A program made the translations under genes and the position numbers. From Phoebastria nigripes (Eukaryota > Chordata > Aves > Procellariiformes > Diomedeidae): a stretch of 64,000 nt of DNA. The notes below the pieces were generated by a model that worked only from the letters and a program-made list of their open reading frames with translations, ran no database searches and was not told the origin of the DNA. The stretch spans positions 785,310 to 849,309 of the forward strand of contig JAYKAV010001820.1 of the NCBI GenBank assembly GCA_035582835.1, in the 5' to 3' direction. Shown piece after piece: positions 36,247 to 48,900 of this stretch (position 1 is the stretch's first letter; each line of letters starts with the position of its first letter).

Positions 36247-38424
36247 CAGCTCACGCAATGCCCATGAGAGCTGTATCAGTACGATTTTTCACTTAGAAAG
36301 GCCTCAGGAGTTGATTGGCATTTCAAGGACCAGAATGGCTGAGCCTGCTTAGAGGAGATTTAAAGCACTCTGCGTTCTTCAGCATCTTGCATCATAACGG
36401 TGCTTTCAAGACCATGCCTGCCAAATATATAAATCTACAGTAGGAAAAGCATGAAATTCTGACTCTATGGCTAAAGCTGAGCAAACAGTTCTATCAATCA
36501 AACAGCGAAGTCATATTTCATTTCATTCAAAATCAGAGAAGTCTTTATACGTTAACATGAGCACAATCAGTTCCCTAGCCCATGGATACTTGGAGAACTA
36601 TAGCAAAAGAAAAAGTGCAGTAAACAAAACTACAGTTAAACTACCATTGCTGTTTTATCTGGGCTAGTGAGTACCATTTGGGTTTCAGAACTGCAAGGTT
36701 TAAAGAAGAGTAAGTATGCTTTTAATCTTACAACCTTTATTTTCTTCCCCTCCCAACCACATTAACAATTTCTTTTGCAAAAGTGCCTAGCAATCTCAAT
36801 TAATCTTTAAAAATGCTTTTTAGGTCATATTGCACTCACTGAAATGTCTTGCATTGTGCTTTGCCTAATCAAGTAGGCAAGACTGAAATTAAAGGTGCCC
36901 CCTGCACCCTGCAAGGCTCCTCTACTAATCCCAGGACCCCAAACAAATACATTTAAGAATATGTTTTAAAATGTATTTTTAAACGTGTTACAGCTCTGCA
37001 CTACATTCCCCCAAGAGCAGCGCAAAGACCCTGAACAAGCAGAATTCTCTCTATAAATAAACATAGCTCAGCCTATATAAATACTGATTTGATATTAAAC
37101 GTAAGAAATAAACTTACTTATTTTTCATACTAAAATTGCAAATATCTCAAAAGTAGAAATCCTCTCCACCCCTTCTCTCTGCTGAATTTCCTTGTTGCTT
37201 TTGCACTGGTAGTTTCCCAATAACCTGCCTGATCAACAGTCTAATCACAAGCCTCTCCTTCCTACATTTATCCAAGAGCAATAGGTTCTGACTCATTCCC
37301 CTTCTCTACTAAAACAATGACAAGGAGGATTTCAACATCAACATAAAGGTATAAATCACAAACTAAAGGCTGTCACAACAGATTTCAGAGGGCAATACCA
37401 CAATCAATCCTCAGAGCACAGCCCACCAAGTGAGCTCGAGTAGATGCTTCCCATAACAATTTTTTTTTCCAATGAAGGACTCCCACATACACATACATCC
37501 CAATGCTCCTTGTTTCGCAGCCTACCAAGGTCTAAATCGACAGCTTTCTATAGACACCACACAAACAAGTTATTACTGAAGATAACTGCCCATCCTAGTC
37601 TTCTGGCTTTTAGGATTCATTTTGTTTTAAGGCAGAATATTTTTCTTCATATATTATCATTAGCCTGAGGGCAACAAAGGAATACTACACTCGTTATGTG
37701 AGGCTTACAGAAGAGGTATATTTTTAAAAATGAAATTCTAAAGCCTGATGAAATCTGCCACAGTGCTGAGTTCTGAGATACGCTGGGGTAAACAATGGCT
37801 ATATATGGACAGCATTTTCAAAAGCATTCGTTTTTAACTTATCTCCTAAGACCCTCAGCATTGTTTCTGCAGTCAATGTAAGGACCGTATGACCTGAATA
37901 TTAATTTTTACTTCAGTGGATCTGCAGAAGGTTATTTTTTGTATATTTCTTTAAATTGGAGCTTCTTTCCAAAATCCTGCTTATAACTTACACTACATCA
38001 GATGTTTATTTTTAAGGCTTTATTTTTGATTTGTCACTATTCACGTCTAATAACTTTTTATCTGCTTACATCTAAAAACCCTTGAAAGAGACATTTATAC
38101 ATTTCAAACAGAAATGCTGAAATACAAGCCTGCTTTTTACTGCAATGAGACATGACGAATGGTATTTTCACATCCAACCTCTCTTCCATTAATAGTTCCA
38201 GAGTTCCTTAAAATAAGAGAAATACTACACAGCCTTGTTACACTACAGCATATTTATTCCATTGATCATGTGCAATGTGCCTGGTTCAAAGTGATGCTTA
38301 TTGCTCTTGGAGGCAATGTATAAATTGTGTAAGGAGTGTGGAGACTGCTCCTTGTGGAGAACTCCCCAAGCAAAGTTTGATGAGGGCATCTAAGGAATAT
38401 GGAAGGGGAATACAGCTGGGTACC
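36247..38424. other. non-coding stretch, no gene recognised
   Basis: AT-rich between CR1-B and the solo LTR. No exon, RNA gene or recognisable repeat. Confidence 0.55.
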
Positions 38425-38642
38425 TGTCCCGGTTTCGGCTGGGATAGAGTTAATTCTCTTCCTACTAGCTGGTATAGTGCTATGTTTTGGATTTAGGATG
38501 AGAAGAATGTTGATAACACACTGATGTTTTAGTTGTTGCTAGGCAGTGTTTACACTAGTCAAGGATTTTTCAGCTTCCCATGCTCTGCCAGGTGCACGAG
38601 AAGCTGGGAGGGAGCATAGCCAGGACAGCTGACCCGAACTGG

Positions 38643-38690
38643 CCAATGGGGTATTCCATACCATGTGACGTCATGCTCAGTATGTAAGCC
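38643..38690 (+). promoter_or_regulatory. LTR promoter motifs (CCAAT, CRE, TATA-like)
   Basis: Within the LTR, CCAAT lies at 38643-38647, the full palindromic CRE TGACGTCA at 38666-38673, and a weak TATA-like TATGTAAG at 38681-38688. Spacing is compatible with an LTR U3 promoter. Activity is not shown by the sequence. Confidence 0.55.
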
Positions 38691-38796
38691 GGGGGGAGTT
38701 GGCCGGGGGTCAGCAATCGCTGCTCGGGGACTGGCTGGGCATCGGTCAGCAGGTGGTGAGCAATTGCATTGTGCATCACTTGCTTTGTATATTCCT

Positions 38797-38839
38797 TTAT
38801 TATTATTACTATTATTGCTACTCTATTTCAATTATTAAA
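38797..38839 (+). promoter_or_regulatory. LTR ATT-rich tract and polyadenylation signal
   Basis: A TTATTATTATTACTATTATT tract is followed by ATTAAA at 38834-38839, a common variant poly-A signal, placed as expected near the R region of an LTR. A G11 run follows at 38911-38921. Confidence 0.5.
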
Positions 38840-38975
38840 CTGTTCTTATCTCAACCCACGAGTTGTCTTACTTTTACTCTCCCAATTCTCTCCCCCATCC
38901 CACCAGAGGTGGGGGGGGGGGAGTGAGCAAGTGGCTGTGTGGTGTTTAGTTGCTGGCTAGGGTTAAACCACAACA

Positions 38976-41549
38976 GTCCCTAAGGTATGAGCTCAGTATG
39001 TCGTGTATGAAAAGGCACAGAATTATTGCACGTCATGACAAAGTCAATAGTACACACATGCATTAGAGGCTGATCAGCTGCTGCAGAGGAAAAGAATCTG
39101 CTGACCCAGGTTTTGGAAACCAAACTGTTTTCAAAAACCAAAAATGGAAAGTTGGAATCAAAAGGCTTCGAAAGTGTCAAACTTAAAGTGTAACCCTTCT
39201 GTGGTGAATTACTTACTCTACACCAAGTGCAGGATGCAAGCTAAGGTATAAAACTGGTAGTCAGAAGGTGTTCAAAAGTGGATGTGAATGCATATTGAGG
39301 TTGTTATGTCCAGTATGTCCAAAGAGACAGGTGAGCATGACCAAAACCATTGTAACCTTTCAGAAGAAAAAAATACAGCAGCTACTACAAAACTATAGGT
39401 CATTCAGAGATAGAAATATAGCATATGTGAATCTAGTAACACATTTTGCTACCACCTCAAATCTCAGCTTCACTCCCGAAGTGAGGCGCTCACTAGCATG
39501 GGAAAATACTCCCTTGTTATTTCATCCTCAAAATGGTAGTGGTGATATAGCTGTAAAGAACATCTGGCCCCTTTTCTCAGTTGATAAAAAACATCCTAAC
39601 ATCAGTCAACAGAAGTGGAAAGGAAAGGAAAAAAGCCAAGCATAAGAAGCTTCTTAGCATTCATATAAAATTTTGCTGGCTGATCTGAATAGTAATTGAA
39701 ACAAGATAACCAAATGCATAAAATCTAGAGCGGTGCAGAACTAATCAATGAATTTGAGGACAGTGGGTAGCTTTTAGAGTGTCCAGCTGAAATATGAAAA
39801 AATCTTTATTTGGAAAGTGAACAATTTTAAGCTTCACAAATGACTGCAAGAGAACGTGCCTTGTGTACCATTTTCTGTATATTGATCATCAATATCTGTC
39901 CTGCAATTAGCATTACAATAGCAACATAGGCGTACANAAATATTGCAAAAATATTTTTGTTACTGGTACATGAATAGGAATCAGAGATTAGGACAACAGA
40001 ATCCTTCATAGTACGGACTTCTAAAGAAGCCGCAGTTTGATTTACACAGACAACACTTCAAAAAGAAAGCCAACACCAGAATTTGACAAGAGGTGAATTT
40101 AATTTTTCTTCTCCCATTATCTCCAGGAACAGAGAGGAAGAAAAATTCAAAGGAAATAATTTTCAACTCTGACACGATAAACATGACACTGTTTCAATGG
40201 AGTCTGCTCATTCCAATGCAAGGAAGCTTGCAATATTAAGAGGTTTCTGACTGCTAGCAGGAGTTGTCACAGAGCAAGGGTTAGGTAGGAAGCAAAGCAT
40301 GCCAGTCCAGTAGCAGTACCTTACTGACTTATAGCAAGATCTTATTGCCAGGTGATTATTAAAAGATAATCAGTTCTGAACGATCCACAAAGTAAGCTTT
40401 TCAGCATGTGACCTGTTAACTTGGCCCTATTCAAGAGGAGGCACTGAAATTTTTATATCTGGGAATCTATCATAACTAGAGAACCCATTTAAATGATCAA
40501 TGAAAAAATATTGTAAAAAGCTGTATTACCCTTTAGAATATCAGTAATGTGAATATTTCCTACTATCTCCACCCAATCTTGGTTTAAGGATGAACCAGAG
40601 AAACAGTAGCCTGCATAATAATTCTCAATAACATATATTTGTTCTGTGGCATTCACATCTGACATAAACAGAAAGATCGCATTGTGTCTGCACAGCCATA
40701 TCAATCTGCAATTATGTTATCCATTCCATTTTCATTTTAATTTAAAGTATTAGAGCTCAAAATTAAAGACCACACTCTGACCTTGTTAACAGGCTGGGAC
40801 AGCTTGAAGAAGGCTTACTTTGTTCGCTTACATTCCCAAACTGCACAGTTCAAACAGATCAATCCAGACTTACCTGCAAGAAAACAGAATACAAAGTTTG
40901 AGTTACAGCTTCAAACTTAACAAAAATCTTGTCACTGAGAAGTGAAAATAAATAATGGATCCCTGAAAAATTTCACAGTACTTAGAGTTAAAATAACTTT
41001 TTGCAGCATAATGAATTATTTATTTGACTGTACTTTTTTCCTAGTCCTTAAATAATTAAGATAGCCTTTTTCATCCTGATAATTTAATTACAAAAGGTTG
41101 CATTGCCAAAGGGCAAAACATAATATCTGTTGATTTTCTTATTACAAAGTACTGTTTTGTCTGTTCATACAGTCTTGCCCCCCACCCCCAGCTTTCCTTT
41201 CCCCTGCTGCTTACAACGCAACAGACTATTTCAGCATTGCTTAAAACAACATGACTGAGTGCAAGGATGAGCAGCTTAGGAAAGATGTTTTTTGTACAAT
41301 TTTAATTGAGCTTTTAAAGAGAAGAAAGGTAACAAGCCACCAGCCACGTGGTAGACTTCTGTTCCTACAATGGAACCAAGTGCTTGGGCCCCAAACTATT
41401 GAGTGGAGTCAGCTGAGCTTTTATAGCAATGTCCTTACATCAGTCTCCCAGCAGTTTTCTTTACAGAAGGAGATTTGGGTGAAAAATGTTTGAGAAACGT
41501 TTTTTCTGTTTGCCAAAGCACAGTAAACTCATTAATGGTGGTTTAATAA
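38976..41549. other. non-coding stretch, no gene recognised
   Basis: AT-rich, with no supported exon or repeat family. The 125-codon plus-strand frame at 39268-39645 has no recognisable features. Confidence 0.55.
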
Positions 41550-42380
41550 GCATCATGAGAAGGGCCTCTCCCACAATGGGTGGCAGGCTGCCATTTCCAA
41601 CTCGAAGTGCTCCATGCGGTATATCCCACCCCGGGTTTCATAGATTTCTAACACCACTGGCTGCCCAATGCATCGATACGACCTAGACACCAAACCACAG
41701 TATCCTCCTTTGTAAGTCTCAAGGGTGATGATAACACAAACGGCCATCCCGTGCGCAAGGTCTCCGCACCCCTTCACGCTGCAGCCCCCGGTGCTGCAGT
41801 GAGCATTCTCTAGCACAAGCAGCACAGCAGCCGCTGCGCAGCTCCCACCCAGCAGCACTGGGGTCCCATCCACCACTGCACGTCTCTGCAGCTTTTCACA
41901 GTAAAATCTGACTAAGGAGATGTTTTGCTATCCCCAGTGTCGGTGTATTTTGACAGCTCTGTAGGAAACATCAGCCTATTTTTCAGAGAGTGGAGGATGG
42001 AGATTTTCCTACTACTGTTTTTACCAGTACACAGGATCTGACTATCCAGCTGGCCCAGAGTGTGCTTGTCTCCCCGTAACAGATGGGCACGCCTGGTCTC
42101 CTTGCTCCTCCTCCTCTCCAGGGAGGCAAGCCCTGCAGGGAGGCAGGAGAGAGTCCACAGTTTTTCAGCTCAGAATTGGTGGGGGAACACAGGTGCCTGA
42201 CGTGGGGGTCTGTCTCAGTGGGGGTAGTGGGATCTGCCAGGAGCCACCACCCAGGGGACAGCAATCCCATCACTGAAATGAGAAGGCACAGGTCCAAGAA
42301 ACGTTCCTCAGCTGAGAACTCAACATTTACGTAAAAAGATTCTGAAACAAAATGAGATTTTATTACAGCCCCATGCACCT
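41550..42380 (-). other. moderately GC-rich stretch with two open minus-strand frames, unidentified
   Basis: On the minus strand two frames stay open for 131 (42378-41983) and 107 codons (41876-41553). Both begin with GTG rather than ATG, and they are offset by one base. The first includes a hydrophobic LCLLISVMGLL stretch and pyrimidine tracts before AG that resemble splice acceptors. The second has several cysteines and the word IYETRGGIYRMEHFELEM. I do not recognise either. They could be chance frames, a decayed processed gene, or a remnant of a retroelement. Confidence 0.25.
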
Positions 42381-44599
42381 GGTACTTAGTATGTCAGAAA
42401 GCAACAGTGACGTTGCTTGCCAGGTACATGTTACATGGTGCATTCCAAGGATGTTTACTCTCCTTGTTCCTCTGCTTTGGCTGATTGTGGAGAATAATTA
42501 TTGCCATCATCTGCCATAAGGAAGGTGGTAAAAAGGAAGATCTACTTCTGCTACAGATGCTTCCCTCAGGAATGAAAACATAGCTTTCCGGGAACTCTAA
42601 TAGCAGGAGTCTGGAAAAGAGGCATGGTGAACCTCAGGGACCTGAAGGGCAGCATCCTCCACTGCACAGGGATATGTCGGACTCCTCAATCATGCAGCTT
42701 TATTGCAAATAGCAAACTCCCACCTAGCTGTGAGAGGAGGAGCAAGAAAACGTCAAGGAATCTTAAAGTGGAATTTCTGTGTTGCGCTATAGCCGTTAAT
42801 GCATTTCAGAAGAGTTGGTCTAAAGCTAAGTCAAAAAGTGGGTGGTTTAAAGTTAAGGATCTCAGCTACTACTTTTTGATGCTGGAATCATTGACACCTC
42901 AAACANGTGGACCTCCTCATTTTGCATATACCTGGGCTGCTGAAATTATTGAGCCGAAACACTCACTTTCTATTTTTACTTTTATAACTTTGCATAGAGA
43001 GCTTCCTAATACCATGCCTAGCCAGCTAGAGAAAGCCAGGTGTTCAGCTAACACAACATGACAATGCAATCATTTTTATAAAAGATTTTAGGACAAAGAG
43101 TACTACACTTTGATCTGAGTGTATGGAAAGTAGAGCCCATCAGACCAATGTTGATATTTGGCTATACACTATCCTTCTGCTATGAAGACAGCAACTTAAT
43201 GCAACTCTTTGTGGAAATGTTGGCATAAACTGATAAGCAATTTACTAATAAAGACAAGTCTGCAGAAGCCCGTGATACGTGACATTACTTTGTCCATCCT
43301 CCATTGCAAATATTGTTTCACATTACTCTCTTGCACACTTCCAGGGTATTTTTCCTTCATTAAATTCTGCAGAAATTATAAGATTCAGCATGCCACTGAC
43401 AGCATGCCAACAAGTACATGGACTGGCTGCTATGCTATATAGGAGACAGTCGGCGATTTTGCTTATAATATAAAAAATAGATATTATCTGCCATTTTCTG
43501 AAAAGGAAAATGTAAACGTTATAACCTCAAGAAGAATTTAATGGCCTAACAAGCTTGTTCCCAAATTCCTGCTGTGTATCTTCTCACCGTTGCTTTCAGA
43601 GCATGTGTGTGGGGCCATTTTCTGGTTGGCAGTTGCTATGCAATTCACATTTCTGTTATATTTCTGTCTTACCTTAACGCAGAAAGCAACATCTGTGCAA
43701 GAATCCACAAAGTAAAGGATTTCTTCGAAAGTGGGGCAAGAACATAAACATAAGCAAATCCCTCCAGCAAAGGAGCTCAGAGAGGATGCTGTGGTTGAAA
43801 GGGCTCTCTGAGAAACAGGGAGAAGCAAACAGAAAAGGATGGTTTTATACCTCTCTGCTAGAGACTCAAGAAATAAAAAAAGTGCAAAAAAAAAAAAGAT
43901 GAAATAACATCAGGCTAAGCCTTCTGCCTCCATTTGGTGATAACTCACTGTTTCCCCCATTATAAGAGTTGTAATCTTTATCTAAACACAGGAGATATAC
44001 ATATATATAGAAACACAATAGACTGAAAAATAACTAAGTTCATTCAGTGCTGTATGGAACCTGGTACTAGGAGGCTCTGCCAATGTTCCCTAGACAAATA
44101 TTGAGTAGTAACTAGAGCACAGTAGGAGGATAGGAGATGGGATACTTTTTTGACCAGACAGACATTCAATTCTGAATATTATGGAAAAGGACATCTGCAT
44201 CAGCTGATATGAAAAATGAAATATATCTAGAGATAATTCAGAAAGCACTGGAAATGCTTCCCTAACGTGATACAAAACTTTCTTGCTATTTAGGATATGT
44301 AGCCTTAGTTAAAGAGCTACAGAAGGACTTCACATTAAAACACAGGAATTTCTACATTATCAGCCAATAAAAATATATTTGTACCCTATCAGAAGCATCT
44401 GAAGCAATCAGTCTCAGAAGCTGCCAAATCCAGGTTATTCAAATGCAAATGCTACACGCTACAAGGCAGTAACTCCATGCCCTCGAAGTCTCAGCATCTG
44501 CAGTAGCACAACAGCAGCTGGAAGGGAAATTACTCCTTTACTAACCAGCACCGAGCTCCCCCAGGTGTGAGGAAGCACTGTCTGTTGGTTGGGCTAGCA
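42381..44599. other. non-coding stretch, no gene recognised
   Basis: A short A-rich tract lies at 43870-43900 and a TATA repeat near 43995-44010. No exon or repeat family is supported. Confidence 0.55.
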
Positions 44600-44665
44600 G
44601 AGACTTGCCACATGCTTCTGATGTGACTTTGGGTCAGTCTAACTTGCTAAAACTACCACCACCTC
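44600..44665 (+). repeat. possible MIR-core relic
   Basis: The words 'gacttgccacatgcttctga' and 'tgtgactttgggtcagtcta' parallel the MIR core 'ctgccacttactagctgtgtgaccttgggcaagtcac'. Short and diverged. Confidence 0.4.
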
Positions 44666-45810
44666 AGTGCTCCATCCACGATGAAGAGAGCAGTGCCCTG
44701 TCCCAAGAGGTATTCTGAGGTCGTCAGCTCAGTGATGAACAAAAGGTAAACGCAAACAAATTTATCGTATTCTTTTGCCCCCTCCAACCATCAATTGAGT
44801 TTATCTACTTTAAAATTTTACCACTACACTGCTGATTCCGGCAGTACCNTCAAGAGGCTACTGGAAAAGGCCGTTGGAGCCGCAGGGTCTGCCGTGGTCT
44901 CCCCGACAGGTTACCCACTGGCAGAGCTGTGCTGAGACAAGGACAGCACCCCTGAACATACCAACCTGCCAGCACTGTATATAAACACTGCTGGAGGACC
45001 CAACCCGAATAAGTAACTGGGAAGGAAAATCCAATATAAATCTAAACAGGATCTTATCCCCACCTGGTGGCATTGATATGATTGTCAAGAAACAAAAGCA
45101 AAGAGCCAGCAGTCAGCCTTAGCTTGGAAAAAACGTTTTCTCCAAATTGCACTTCAATCCTAATATAACAGNAATAACGCTATTCGGTATTTGTCAGACA
45201 CTGGCAATTAATGGTGGATACAGTTAAAACATCCTCAGATTCCTGGCGCCCAAACTTAATGAAGGACTTAGCAACTTTTAACCAGAAAAGTGCCGTTGCA
45301 GCTTTCACTGTTTAATCTGCACCTTTCCCATACTGCTGAAGTTACAGCCGCTTCCCTTGTACCGTGGGGACTTGATTTAATGCTGGGCGATCGTAGGATA
45401 CTGCTGCCCTCTGCTGTCACCATTTCACACAGACAGAAACCCCGCGCTCCNTACCCCGTCAGCCCGGGAATACAAGTAATGAATATTGCAGGAGGAAATA
45501 GAAAAATGGTGATAACTATACAAATTTAGGTTTATCTCTACGAGGAATTCTCCTCCTTTCCTGGTGAAGAAATGACTCCAATTTGTGCTTTACTGACTTT
45601 GCACATTAACACTCTAAACTTCATAGGGGCTATTTGGGCAATCCTACAATAACCTTATGTCACTGTACAAATAAACTTTGATGTTTGTATGTGCAACCCT
45701 TGAAAAATCTTGTCTTCCTTCCTACAGAAATTTGCATTTGTGGCCCAACCCTCAATACACACACAACAGCAAATATGCCTCAGTGGATGATAGCAAACAG
45801 AGAAAAAATT
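44666..45810. other. non-coding stretch, no gene recognised
   Basis: Scattered CpGs near 45340-45470 but no exon signals that can be supported. Confidence 0.55.
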
Positions 45811-45975
45811 GCGATGGGTTTCTAGCGCACGCGCTGGTCTGCGCCTCCTGGAGCGGGAGCAGAGGCAGCCTGCTCACCCAGCCCAACACAGGGTGACACT
45901 AGCTGTCAGCACCCCGCCGGGCTCGATGAGAGGGTGCTCCACCCCTGCGCCAGGCCAGGCGGCAGCGGGCTCAGC
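45811..45975. other. small CpG cluster
   Basis: About a dozen CpG dinucleotides in roughly 160 bp, set in AT-rich surroundings where CpG is otherwise sparse. Too short for a classical CpG island, and no exon or promoter motif is recognised. Confidence 0.5.
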
Positions 45976-48900
45976 ATAGCCAGCAACAGGTAGCGGTCAG
46001 AGAGAGGAATGTGGAAGCCAGAGCCAAGGAAGCAGCAGGTAGGAGCAGCCAGGGCCTCTCTCTTTTTGTTGTTGTTTTATTTTACTTATTTCCCCAATCC
46101 CCAGCCAATGCAACCCCAGATAATGGCAGGAAACAGCTAAAAGGCAGACAGCTCAGCCCCAGCGTAGCTCTGGGTGCCACCAAGCTGGAGCAGCCAAGAC
46201 TGGCTGGCCTGCAGCCCAGGGAGATGCCACCTCCAGCCAAGAGCACCCTTTAAGGCTTATTTCATACCATAATCTTGCCAGGCTCAAAGNCAAAGCATTT
46301 AAAACTTTCATTCAAATGAAATCAATGCATGTTAAAACATGCAAATATAGTTATAAGCATTCCATCTTATTTGCATTATTGAATTTCTGCCCTTAAAACT
46401 AACTACTGGCAATGGGCTGCTGAGAGGTGATAAGAACATCACAGTGCCTGTCCCAGCCCAGGACACCTCCTGGACCATGCTTGTCCCTGGCAGTAGCAGG
46501 ATTTAAGTCAGAGCCTCTTCTAGTGAGTACGGAAGGGTAATGGTCACAGAGAAGAAAGGACTAGGGTAAAAAGTAAGAGCGGTATAATGGAGAGTGCAAT
46601 GAAATTAAGAAGTGTTGGTTTGACGTGGATGTGTACTAGCTCAAGCTGCAAGGAAATGAAAGGATAGCTCTTGAAAATGGGGATGTAGGAAGAAGATAAA
46701 GATATGAAGTCCAGACTGAAAAGAGAGAACTATACCAAGAGGTCATTTGTGCCAGCAGCTGGCAGGATCCACAAGGTCCCTTTATGGAATTAACTACTCA
46801 CAGCTTACAGGAAATGAGGGAAATTTTGTCATTTATGTCTGACTTCTAACACAGCCAATGAACTAAACATCTTTAGCTTTGAGGGCACTCTGTGGAGCAG
46901 GAATGGAGAAAAAACATCCTGGAGTCCAGGAACTACCCAGTTTAAAGGGCATACATGGTGTGATGAACACACAGTTCATCTTAGCACTACTGATAGCCCA
47001 CTGCACCGAAGACAAATTGTCATAGTGCAAATACTACAGGATGGGGTTTATTCCACATGGTTAACCCCATTTAGAAAAGCATTCAGGCATATGGGTATTC
47101 CCATCTCTATTCAGAGCGCTCAAGGATGTATTTAGCTTTCTAGCTGATGAGATCTAAGCACATGCCTAATTACTGATTTAAAAAAGGTCCGGAGATGCTG
47201 CAATGATGGATAACACAGAAAACCCTAAGTGAAAGCAAGATCTTCTGAAAAGCAAGTGGCTAAATTGAATGAGCTACACCCCTTGTAACTGCTAGGTCAG
47301 AACATTTTCAGACTACCCATCTGTAAATTAACACATTTCAAACAAAGCCATACAGCTTTACGGTATTAAAGGCTGTCCTTAATATTGCTTGTGTTCAACT
47401 AACCCAACACACAAACCAAGTCTTTTCATTAGCAGCCAATAATTTACAACCAGTAGAGACTTAAGTGATTGGAGACTGCAGACCCTGGAAACATTATCAT
47501 TTCACCCTTTCCTTACTCCAGGGAAACTCCTCCTCCTTGGACTGAGTCAGTGGATAGGGGCGAAGGAGGAGGGACTATACCAAAGGAAATTCCCTGCAAG
47601 CCTAATGAAATACATATAATCAAACTGTGCCTGCAACACCATTTTGCTATCAACATCAAACATTACAGTATGAAACACTTCATAAAAGTGCNAAGATGTG
47701 TCTGGGGAGCTCTGGAGATGGAGTCCCTCAGGTCTTTGGCTGTATCAAAAAATAGACGGGGCAAGGCCAAAGCTGTAACACTAGCTTTTCTTTTACCCTA
47801 GTCCTTCTCTCACAATATATGTGCCAACAACTGCTTTTACAGAAGACCCAAACAATGTGACTTGCTGTTACAGATGTGAGAAAAAGAGTTAAAGGTACAT
47901 TTTGTCTAATCATTCTCAGACATTATTTTTGCCAATATGCAACTGAGGAGACTCCAGTCACAGAGACAAGAAATAAAAACTAGTTACCTGATGATTTTCA
48001 TGTTGTTTTTTAAAAAAAATATTTTTGATAAGGAACATTAAAAAAAGAAAAGAAAAGAAAAACAACAAAATAAACCCCCACAACTTTTTTTCCCTTACTC
48101 AGATACCAAGTGCAGCCCAATCTACAGTGATGTTTGTGCTACTGCGAGACTGGGAAATCCTCCTTTGAGTACATTGCTCCCTTGGTTCTGTATGACAGTT
48201 AAAAAAGGCTTAATAAGCAGCCTGAGATTTCTTACCACCATTTTTTCATTTCCTATGTTATCACATGCAGTTGGCATAGCAGCTGATAATCTTAACATAC
48301 TGAGAGAAACATTTTTATACAGAGACTTACAGGAACTAACCTATCTTCAGTGAATTAATTTCCGCTTTGAGTTTTCTACCATCTCAAAGGCCATCCCCAT
48401 TTCACAGTCTTGGGCAGCTCAGATGATGTAAAGTATTCTGTCATAATAGCATCAAAGTGAGAAAAAGTACTAAATCTCCTCTCGGGTATGTAGATGTTTA
48501 AAGTTCATGAGTTTGCAGTAAATGTGAAGTTTCTGGGGGTTTCATTTCCTTTTTTTTTTTAAATTACTGTGCAGTAGCTAAATCATTCCCCAATTTTAAG
48601 TGGTTTGTACAGCCTCATTTCAGTAAGATTACTTTACAACACGCTATAGATACAATTCAAGGGACCAAAGACCGAGGCCATCCTCACTCGCAACCAGTGT
48701 AAGGCACCCGGTGTCCCTCTTGCCTGTGAATCCTGCAGCGTCCTCACCCACGCTGCCATGCTGATGGCACACGGACACGGCCCAGCCAAATCACTGCTGT
48801 GCCTCAGGTGGAGTATAATTATGCCAGTGGGTGGAAACTTAGCACAGACTTTTGACCTAAAAGGCAATTGCAGTCCTGTGGATGGCTAGATGCAATTAGT

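Larger units (their letters stand above)
38425..38975 (+). mobile_element. solo LTR of an avian endogenous retrovirus
   Basis: A 551-bp element bounded by TGTCCCGGTTT at the left and AAACCACAACA at the right, an imperfect inverted repeat with the TG...CA ends of a retroviral LTR. Flanking 5-mers GTACC (38420-38424) and GTCCC (38976-38980) differ at one base and look like a target-site duplication. Internal signals are listed separately. No gag, pol or env flanks it, so it is a solo LTR left by recombination between two LTRs. I recognise the 5' sequence as common in bird genomes but cannot fix the family; a 5-bp duplication would suit an ERVL-type element. It is antisense to KCNIP4. Confidence 0.88.
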
